A stretch of DNA of 64,000 nt, from contig NC_035791.1 of the NCBI RefSeq assembly GCF_001653235.2, positions 3,100,001 through 3,164,000 on the forward strand, in the 5' to 3' direction. Positions 48,747-58,527 of this stretch are shown piece after piece. The position numbers and the translations under genes were made by a program. The DNA comes from Pochonia chlamydosporia 170. Taxonomy: Eukaryota > Ascomycota > Sordariomycetes > Hypocreales > Clavicipitaceae. Positions within the stretch are counted from its first letter, which is position 1. Each line of letters opens with the position of its first letter. The notes beneath the pieces are model-generated. The model worked only from the letters and a program-made list of their open reading frames with translations, made no database searches and was not told the origin of the DNA.

Positions 48747-51238
48747 TGGGATATATCAAGTTGCCTTCCTTGTTTCTGCCATACCATGTGCCGAGTACCC
48801 GCCCGTGGGTTACGCAAGTGGCCCAGAAAGAGAGGCAATGGAGTCTGTTTGACGTGGATGGAGCTGCGTCAGAGGACGAGATGCAAGCCCACATGCACGC
48901 ACTCTTTCATGGCTCATGCCGATGGACTGACGACAGGTGAAGTGGGGCAGCACATGGGCCATTCACATGCCAGCTCAATGCATGATGCGCAAGAGTCGAG
49001 AGTCAGTACCCTGTAATACCAGAGACACTATTTTCTCCCAATATTTTTACTTTGTACTCTTTCCCCTCCTTTTTTCTTTTTTTTGGAGGGGGTTTTACCA
49101 ACATCGGTCCAATGTAAGTCAACCGGTTGAACCGTACACTAGATCTGTCGTGGATGTGACGATGATAATTTCCTCAGTTCATAAAGCAAGACACGCCATA
49201 GGCTAATTCCATCATTGCTCATACTCACCCGCGAACTACCAAGACAGCTCATGAACGTCTCGATGAAAAAGTTTCATCTGCATGTTACCATGCTTGACGG
49301 TGTCATCTCTTTCAGAAGTCCGTAAACTTCAAGAGCTGATGCCTAACGGGCTTTGAGACTGTATCTGGAGTATGAGCCATGGAATTGTTCCCGTTGCCAT
49401 GAAGAAATTGTTACTGGAACCTATGAATCAAAAGCCAGGTGCCTATGCTATAGCATCCCATTGCAGCTCACACGTGAGTAAATCAGAGCTAAATGTAGTC
49501 CCAAACTTGTTTCATTAGAATGTCACCAGTCTCTTCACCGTCCCCACGATCTACGAAGAATGTGACCTATCATCTACCAATATCTCCCTGCAAATACAAA
49601 TCAACGCAAAGCTGTGCTGTAATCAAGCTTTTAGCTTTATTCAGCTAATGCCACTGCCCATTGATCTGAGAATGTATAAAGGTGTCTTAGATGCTTCATG
49701 TTGGGGCTGGAGAATTTGCAACAACAAGGTCTGTTCGCACAGGCTCTCTAAAACACAATATGGCTGGTCGTGTAATCGGAGCAATGGACCAGCTAACTTC
49801 ATGTGGCAAATAAGTGTTAGCGTACAAATTACGACCAAAGCTAATAAGTAAGAACGAAGCTATAGTCATCTATCACCAGTGACCTGCAACCCTATCCAAC
49901 TAAACAGCTTTCCAAGACAGCTTGGAATTCAAGGAGGCAGCTAAACATCGTTTATTTCCCGCGGATCGTATCTATACCAAGCGAAAGTTAGGCTCAATAC
50001 CAATTAATGCTCTATGATATTGAAAGACATTTGCAAATGGTGCTGATCATTAGCGGCGTGACTGGAACGATGCTGCACTTCGGTCTTCTCGACCAGAAGA
50101 TCCTAGACCTCACTCTCTGAAAACATTACAAAATGAACAAGAGATAGCCAGATAAGTCCCAACCAGGGTTCTGTCACTAATATTCGCTATTATCTTCTCC
50201 TTTTCCACTTGCAAATCGTAGACAATAAGCTGCCCGCGGCATATGCCTATCTATGTAGTCTTCGGCGTTCCCAAATATACCTGCTCGGCTCTTGACACTA
50301 CGACATTCATACTGGTTTCTCTACTTCTTGAGAAGGTTGTACTTCAAACTCCACAAGCATCCTAAATTATGAAAGATACCGAGCTTCTCACACCACATGT
50401 TAACGTAAGTATCGGGGTATACCTTCCTAGCTTCTGCGTTGCGGCTGTAGATTGAATGAACTTGGACCGGTAAATAGGTGGGATCTTCATACATTACTCG
50501 AGGTACAGCAGGAAGACGAGGATGGAATATGCCGTAGTTATTACGGTCCGGTAAAGAGGACATCAAGGTTAGCACCTAGGGAGTGGCTACGGCAATGGCT
50601 ATAAGGGAATTCAAGAAACTTGGGATTCTGGTATTCGGAAATATCTTCAGGTTGTTTGTATGTCTGGTGCCGTTCGATAGGATTGGTTTCAATGGACATG
50701 TCATATGGTAGCTCCAAGTACAACATCCCATACCTTAAACATAATAAATGGAACATTCACCACATTAACCATCATGAGTCTTACCATGCTCACAATATAA
50801 AATGTCAAAAATGTAGAGAGTCCATGCCTCAACAACGTTATACGCTAAACCTTGAATTTTCATTGCAGAACGTTTCATGAATGCTAGGAGACGTAAAATC
50901 CCCCCTCAACACGCAATCCATGCACAATACCAATACGCCCAAACACCAAAAAGCTCACATTCCCCATGTCTTATCTCTGGAAATTCGCCTGACAGCTCCA
51001 GTACGACCTTTCCATGTGAAAGTTTCTCGTTCCGTTGTGGAGGTCCGTGCTGCGTCGGCGGTGCTGGGATAAGGCCCGTATATTCGAAACAATAGCTCAG
51101 CGCGGCATCCTCCAGCCCGATTAGATTGCACGGCACCCGACAACCTCAAGTCAATTAGCTGCCGGCATATCAGACCCCAGCCTCATTCACAGGCTGCAGT
51201 TTGCGCCGACACCTAAGTCAATTCGCAGCCCGGCCGTC
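48747..51238. other. 2.5 kb gene-poor region
   Basis: This is upstream of the coiled-coil protein and downstream of the Cgr1 gene. It is A/T-richer than average from 49200 to 50900. The only candidate coding signal is the minus-strand pair of frames at 50321-50756, listed separately. A poly-T run lies near 49065-49085. Confidence 0.5.
50321..50756 (-). pseudogene. Possible broken gene or gene remnant
   Basis: Two overlapping minus-strand frames (50756-50541 and 50575-50321) read as ordinary protein-like sequence, for example P-R-V-M-Y-E-D-P-T-Y-L-P-V, and together would give about 150 residues if joined. The first ends in TAA-TAA just where the second opens, so the pair looks like a coding unit broken by a frameshift or by an intron I cannot place. 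I recognise no family. It may also be chance. Confidence 0.25.
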
Positions 51239-51756
51239 TCATGAGTTGATCAACTTGTTGCGCTTCTCTTTCCTCTTCAATCGCTCAACTCGTTTCCGAT
51301 GCATCGTCTCAGCCATCTTCTCGTATCGCTCCCTTTCTTCCTTCTTGGCACGATTCTCACGTATTTTTTCGATTTTCTCCTATGAGAGATGGTTGGTTAG
51401 TTTGGCTACCCTAGAGAAACGACGTAGTGAGTGCAAAAGAAGCAGCTGCATTTTCTGCTCCGTCAATATGTACCTTTCGTGCCTGCTCCTTCTCATCCTT
51501 CATTTCCTTCTCTTTTGCCTTCATTTGGGCCATCGCGGCTCTTTCCTTTGCTCGTTTCTCGAAGGTAGTGAGGCCCTTGGTTGGGCGAAAAGCTTTTTTC
51601 TGTTCATGCCATTGCTTGCCTGTGAATGTCAGACTATGTACTGCGCTTGTAGTGTGAATATTCGGACAACATACCATTTTTTCGCATGCCCAGAGGCTTT
51701 TGGGATTTCTCTTGGCCGCCAGCAGGCACCAGCGTCGGTACCTCGTCGTCAGACAT
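51239..51756 (-). CDS. CGR1: rRNA-processing protein Cgr1
   Basis: Three exons, 51756-51675, 51619-51474 and 51379-51239, giving 122 residues. The sequence has the family marks: G-M-R-K-N-G-K-Q-W, the T-T-F-E-K-R segment, then a long Lys/Glu/Arg-rich helix ending in [11 protein letters not shown]. Cgr1 is a small nucleolar protein needed for 60S ribosomal subunit assembly and pre-rRNA processing. The introns are 55 and 94 bp; unspliced, the frame reads through the second one and stops early, giving a misleading longer frame on this strand. The size and conserved core make the call firm although the protein is small. Confidence 0.93.
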
Positions 51757-54700
51757 TGCGATTTTGTGTATCGTTGAAGGTCTCCGTGACTGTGGAAAGC
51801 GACACTACCGAGATGTGCTGTTGAGACAAAATGCCACCCCAAAATTTTCTGCCATCCACAACGACGTCCTCTGAAAGTGGAAAGGCGGTGTGACAAAACG
51901 GCCCTGTCCCCACGTCTGCCACATCTGACTCCAGATGTGGCGCGGTAATTCAGGGTCCTCCAGGGGCAGTCAGATGCATGACTGTGGCTGGCCCCTTTCG
52001 AGATGCGACTCTTGGGCTTGAAGAATACCACAAGTCGGTGGCTTTCTCGCACCAGGGGCATCAGACACGTTACACTGCCATCTCCATCATCCTGGCTGAC
52101 CTTGAAAATTGCTCATTTTTCTCGGGGCTTAGTTCCCCTGTCACATAATTACAAGGCACAATGAGCGATTGGACACATCTTTGGCTGGTTGCTCTGGTGG
52201 CTGTTCATTTGATCTTGCATGAAGGATGGCTTGGAATCAAAATTGGTTCGCGCTGTCAATGTTCCAGATACCTGAAATCCTTGGCAATTTGGGCAATTAT
52301 AAACAAGGAGCTTGAGCCAATTCTGTGTTGGACCAGTGCTCCAACGAGCGTTTCTTATTACAAGGCTGCAAATAGCTGATGCAAAATGAGATATGCAAAC
52401 AGAAAATTTTCATTGCGTTCAAGCGAATTATTTGATGACCTCAAAATTAGACCATAGTAGTAATAAGCTTATTATGCAAGGGAAGCAACAGCGAGTGGCT
52501 CGGGCTCGGTTGAGCAAACGCCAGAGAAATGACACGTCCTAGTTACGCTGAATGTTGCGGACACTAGTCACATCTCAGTCATCTGCGATTGTCTTGAATC
52601 TAGATTGATGACCGACACCCTAGACACCGAAAAAAATGGTACTGGGAGCAACGTGGCCACGTCTTTGGTTTGCTTCTTTCGTCGCTCTGCGATCAAGCCC
52701 AGATCCGAATCTGCATGGAAATGGAGACGCAAGGCATAAGACAAAGCTTTGAAAGCAATCACGCTTCAGGATATAATTCCTTCATGGTAGGGGCCGGCTG
52801 TGTAAGGCTCGGATTTCAACACACAGGCCCTGGCATCCTCGGACAATCCACAGATTAGCCATGATGACTTCTGGGACTGCAGACGAGCGACCCAACATCA
52901 ATGGAGCAATTGGTTAGCTCCGAGAACCATGATGAGTGATGACGACGTTGTCATCGAGTCACTCCGCTTTTTTAATGATCAAAAACCGAGATTGCGCTGC
53001 CCTCATCAGTGGAGATGTGCTGACTACCTAGTGTGATTGTTGGCAATCCTTGGCATTGACTAAAACAGCACGGGTACTTGTGAATAATGATACCGAGTAG
53101 GAAAGGCCCTTTGCCAGGCCATGTAAGATAATCCCAAAACAAACATGGTTGTTGCTTGTTTTGGACAGGTGAGTATCCTGGATGAGGCCAAATAAGGGCC
53201 GAAATTCAACGCATGGCAACCAGTCTGTGCGTGGTTCTTCTCTCCGGCTAAGATCGACAATGATTTTCTTGCATCGCGTGAGACACATGAAAGGAAGGAG
53301 GGAAGGGCGGGTACGGGCAGTTGACTCAATGCCACACAAGACTTGATTAGGATTCTCAGCGTCAGCAGCTGTGATGGGTTATCACGGGATGAATAGTGAA
53401 GTCGTGAAACATTGAAGCGTTCATCGCTTTCTCATTGGACGATGTGCTGCAACAGTACTCCGTATTGAGGCGCGAGCCGTTCCAAGAGACAAACCGAATG
53501 GTGCTATTCATGGAACCCGGTCTTGCTGGTGAATGAGGCTAAACAAAAGTTGGGCCAAGCCACAGGTCGAATTTGCTGGTATTAGCCAAGACTGGTCCCT
53601 TACCTTGTCTATCGAGACCAGGACCTCGAGGTTGCTGGGAGTGTTTTGCACAATAAGGTTCAATACTGAGACGTCACAGCAGAGCCATATCCGCAGACTT
53701 TTATGATTGCTTATTTCATGTTTGCCCGAATCTTCGTGTTACCATCGCTCCACCGCCGGTAGTGCCGAATGGCTCCCCACCGATTGTGTCAAGGATGAAG
53801 AGAGAGGAACCTGAGACTCAACGGTGCCAAGTTCACTCTGGCATAAGCCTTTATCCTAGGGCAAAAGGCGGATGACTAGGGCATTTTGAATTTCAAGCTT
53901 GGTCGCTTCTCACACGGAGGCTGTCGGCTTTCCAACAGACTTTCCAAAGTCAACAGGATGACATAAAATTTGAGTCGTCCTGACCTCTTAATACTGCGAG
54001 ATTGAAACGACAACCTCGACAAATTGCGGCAACTGGGCATTCGCTGCGTAATTTTGTTCCGTCATATAGATTGACAATTTGTGTGCTGCGTTTGATAGCT
54101 TGACTTGCATCAACGGCATGAGGTGGTATTCTGGCTGAAGCAAGGGAGGGAGGAAAAAGCAAGGGAAGGTTGAAGAGGTATGCGACCATACAAAACGAGC
54201 CATTGACGGTCATTTGGTGCACTCGCATTGTGGCTTACATGACCATGTTTGTCTGGCAGCCGTCAGCCATGTTTCGCATTTTGCAGTTCGAATTGAGTGA
54301 CGGTGTTCGTCACTTTCAATTCATGTCTCGTTCGATCTGCCCTTGTCTGCCTGTCAAGAGTCAAGCTAATAAAATTTGGGACAGTCTTGTTCTTGGAGAG
54401 ATGTTCTCCATTGGAGGCCATGGCACCGCCTGGATGCTGGGATGAACGACAGACTGACTGTTTGGTATTATCCATCGATTGTGGTAAACAGTTGCGATAC
54501 TTGACAATATCCCGGTCGCAACCCGGCTAACTTTTATTTGTTGGTGTCACATTATAGAAGATGACTGGCTTGAGTAAAACAGCAGTCCCTTTCCATAATC
54601 CGGACGTAGCAAGATCTGTATCGACGAAACAGAGGGTTGAGTTGCCACACGCTAGCACAGCAAACAGGGCGCCAGGGTTGCTGACAAGTGTGCCAAATTG

Positions 54701-56786
54701 GAGAAAGCACCAGATGCAGATGGTGTGTCGTATTGTGTTTTCGGTTGGCTTTGAACCTCTTCTTAGCTCATGATGAAATGACCCCTTTTTGCCAGTGCTC
54801 CTGGTATCAATGCAAGTTTGCTGCACATAACCGCCACAAGGTCCGCCAAGAACCCTCAGTGAATTGTTCACGCTCCGCGTGCAAGTACGTCTTAAACTCG
54901 GTGGCAATATTGCGACACGTATCAGACAACTATTACACACAAATTACGGAGTAGCGCATACCTCGTTAAGTCATACTAGCCGGCTATCCCAATACGGCGA
55001 TCAAGGATGACGGCCTGTGGTGTGAGCAACCCGGACTCCGTCTAGGCTCCGTAAACATTGATATTGTACAGTACGGAGTACCTTGGCCATCAACTCCGGA
55101 TTGGCAGTTGTCCGGGCAGACGCTATCGTGCACGGCGTAGGGATCTTTCTTGGCTCCCTGCGAATAATCGTCATTGAGGATCCAGTTTCAACTCGTGATG
55201 TCGTTTCCCTGGGGTTCTGGGGAGAGTTGCCCGGCCAGCAATCCCTCAGGACCCGTCAACTATCCACGCGTGCATGAACGAAGGCCCAAAGAAAGGTCGC
55301 ACGAACCGTCTGTTTACGGTTACTGTGACAAGCTACTCCATACTCCGTAGACTCCTTGTGCAACTACCCTGGCAAGATGCTGGGTCTTGGAGGGTAGCAG
55401 ATGGTGTTGGTGGTCTGGGATTGCCAATTGTGTGGTGTCCAGAAAAGTTGCCTGCATGGGCACGGCCGGTTCTGCCGACATGGGGCCAGGGACCGCGTCC
55501 GCCAAAAAGCAACACACAACAAATCAGAGTGGCCAGCGACACGCTTGTTGAATGCACTGCCCAACACGGTGCCAGGGTTGGGTCTGGGCCAGGGGCAATG
55601 GAACATGGAATTGCCATCACTTGAGAGAGGCAATCCCGACTTGGACGCAAAGCCCGTGTTACCAGAACCTTTTTCAGATTCTGGGTGCCTCCTAAAGGTT
55701 GGTGCCTGCCTTCGCGGGCGTTGCAACGCGCAAGCTCAATGCCAGGCCCCCTACCAATATTTGTATACCAGTACTTATTGCACAACTGCACAGTACATAG
55801 TTTGCAAACCGTCCATGGTCGGCGTCTTCTTCCGCAACGAAACTTGTCATGGCGGCGGCCATGTTGTTCTCTTCCCCGTTCTTCTTTGGTGGTTTCCATC
55901 AGGCTGAAGCTGGGCTCCAGGCGTCGTAATATGGCCTGTAAGCCAAGCCACGAAGAGATGCACCCCGGAACAAACAGCCCCGTTCTTGTCGCTTGTTTTC
56001 GAGCACACGAGAGAAAATGTCCGTCAACATTTCGTATCGGATGGGGCTTTGGGCGGCTTTTGCATGTGTTGTGTGTCGTGGCTGTCGACAGGGCCAAACT
56101 GGGCGGCATGTCCATTCTGGTGCAGTTGTGTTTTTGAACTTTGCTCCAACTTGGCACCGTACGTACTGCACATCAAACAAATGAGACTTGTACATGCATA
56201 ATACGCGCCTGATTACGTGCATACTCAACATGCAGGCATGATACGGAGGAGGTATTCCGTGTTGGGTCGGCAAGTCGGTCCTGTATTGTTATCTTGAATG
56301 GAGGCGTTTTGCTTTGGGACGACTATTGAGCCATCAGCTAGCCACTATTTCGGCCTGGCCCGACAATCAAAACACACTGATGAGCCCTACCGGCAGGTGT
56401 TTGGCTTGGATGAGTATGTACGGAGTATTATGCGGGTTATTGGAATAACCGACTCAGCTTTGCTCAATGGCGAGTCACAAGGGACGATTCGATGTAAGCA
56501 TGATCCAGAGAATGTTGACTCCATGCAAAAACCTCTCTCGCTCGACTGTGAGGGCTGAACCAAGAGAAGTATCCTGCGTGTTATCTTTTTGTCAATGTTT
56601 CGTTGTTTCGTGATGGAAAGGTCCAAAGAACCGAGTACCAGACATTGCCGGTCGCACAGGACCTGAAAAGGACCTGAAAATGGATTGACAGGGTATCACC
56701 AGGCCCGTAATGGTTGTGGCACCAGACTAGACCCAACACCCTCCAAAGTTGAGCCCCCGGCCGGGGTGAATGATCCAAGATGGACG

Positions 56787-56831
56787 GAGTGGGCGAGAGT
56801 GGGAGTGGGAGTGAGAGTGGGAGTGGGTGGG
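56787..56831. repeat. GAGTGG-type imperfect purine repeat
   Basis: Repeated GAGTGG/GAGAGT units make a G/A-only run of about 40 bp on the plus strand, read directly. Confidence 0.75.
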
Positions 56832-57812
56832 TGAGAAGGAGTGGATTGTGGATTTGAGGATGGGAGGGTGGAGAAGAATGGAGGCCAAATGGGCGATGAG
56901 AGAGAACGAGAAGGGATGGATGGATGGGTGAGTGAGGAAGAATGTTTTGGAGGTACAGTACGGAGTACACGTTTGAAGTGCGAATTGCTGGGCAGTATTG
57001 AAGGTATTGGAGGAGAGAGAGTTTGGAGATGGAGGAGAGGGACCCACGATTGATGGGTCGCGGTACCAGACATGTCCAAGTCCAGCCTGGCGTAAAACCT
57101 TGATTCATCGAGGATGGGTTGGTACGTACAGTATGAGTAGGTTTGCATGTCTGAATGTTGAGGACGGCGGTTGTGTGAGGCGAGAATTTTTCTTTTCTTT
57201 CTTTTCTTGTCGCTCTTGTCTGTTCGGCCGGCTGATCACGGAAAGAAATGTCTAGCGTCTGCTTCTTCTGTGCTTCCTGTGTGCTTCTGCGTTTGCGTTG
57301 TGCATCTTGTCTTGCGTCTGGTCATGCGTGCTGCATCTGCGCGTGCGTCGTGCCTGTGTCAAGTCTGGTCTTGTCCTCACTTTCTCCATGTCGTCTCTCT
57401 GCTCCTGCAGGTCCCATTTGATTTCCCATGTCCACTTGAGCCGTCTGGTCCTGTGTGGTCACTTCAGTCAAGGCAATGTCAAGTCCATGTCAAGCCCATT
57501 GATGAAAAAATCCGAGCCCCAAGTGGCCCTGCCCCTGTCCCATCTCGCCCATCCAAACTAGAAACCCGGCCAATCTCGCTCACGTTCCTTGTCTAGCGGC
57601 GCTCTCACGCCAGACTGGACAAGGACATGGAGGCAGACCAGACGCCCCTCCCCTCCATCAGTGGCCATGGTCCATGGGCCTCTCGCTGTGCTCTGTTCTG
57701 TTGTGCGCTCTTGTCCCGTCTGGCCATGTCTGGCCCTGTCTGGCCTGGTCAACTCTGTCTGGTCCCCGTCAAACATCACTGAGCCTGGGTTGGTCCGCTC
57801 AGCCTGCACCCA

Positions 57813-57842
57813 GACCTAGACCTGGACCTAGACCTGGACCTG
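57813..57842. repeat. GACCTAGACCTG 12-mer repeat, 2.5 copies
   Basis: Two perfect copies of the 12 bp unit and a half copy are read directly, about 700 bp upstream of the Ser/Pro-rich gene start. Confidence 0.85.
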
Positions 57843-58527
57843 GGCATGGCCCGGTTAGGTCAACTGGTCACATCAACTGGTCCCTTTCTCCCTCATCCAG
57901 TCTCACTCTGGCCTCTCCTCCATCTTCGCAACTTCACCTTCTGGTGGTCGCTTCGCCGCGCTCTTTGTACGATTTATCATCGTCAACCTTGGTGCAATTC
58001 CAGCAGCACTTCTCGTCAGAGAGCAGGCGCTGGTTTTGACCGTCCACTCCTTTGTCGCCTTGATTTTGCCTTGCCCGACTTTTGCACTCGGTTTCAGCGC
58101 TTCTTCGCATTGTTGCATTTTCATCCACCAGGTGTGTACAGTACTCTGTCAGTCGTCCGTCCATGTTTTCGCAAGCAATACCACCAGACATCTCGCACCA
58201 ACCGCTGAATCGCTACCATGCATTCGTGACTTCTTTGTGAATTTCTTGTTACGATCCATTAACATGCGTGTCACTTGCCTTCGAGCTGGGCCCCCAAGTG
58301 TTGCTAACTCGCATTTCTAGTTTGCACATTTATCCCTCCGTCACGTCTCTATTCTTTTGCTCTTCACCAGAGTATTCTTCGTCTCCATCGTTTACGGTCC
58401 CTCGGTTTCAGTTTCAACGCGAGCGAGGCCGTTGTTCTCTCATTACGCAATCACGCTTCCTCCTATGATCCCTACGACGAAATAAGTTGTCCATCGGTTC
58501 TGTTGCCGCAGCGCGGCCCAAGGCTAG

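Larger units (their letters stand above)
51757..58527. other. 6.8 kb gene desert and long leader of the Ser/Pro-rich gene
   Basis: This is the longest stretch without a supported gene, between the divergent starts of CGR1 (-) and the Ser/Pro-rich gene (+). It carries five exact TACGGAGTA or complementary words between 53456 and 56967, a GAGTGG run near 56787-56831 and a 12-mer repeat at 57813-57842. From about 57600 to 58527 it is C/T-rich on the plus strand, like a long 5' leader. A 274-codon minus-strand frame (55333-56157) overlaps plus-strand frames and has no family resemblance, so it is not called. Confidence 0.55.

Noticed and set aside
51411..52061. 216-codon minus-strand frame covering CGR1
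   Set aside because: It reads through both introns and into the promoter; the spliced three-exon model gives the conserved Cgr1 protein.
55333..56157. 274-codon minus-strand open frame in the gene desert
   Set aside because: It overlaps long plus-strand frames, is rich in Arg/Cys/His as expected from random G/C-rich sequence, shows no domain or signal peptide, and a frame of this length is not very unlikely in 64 kb.
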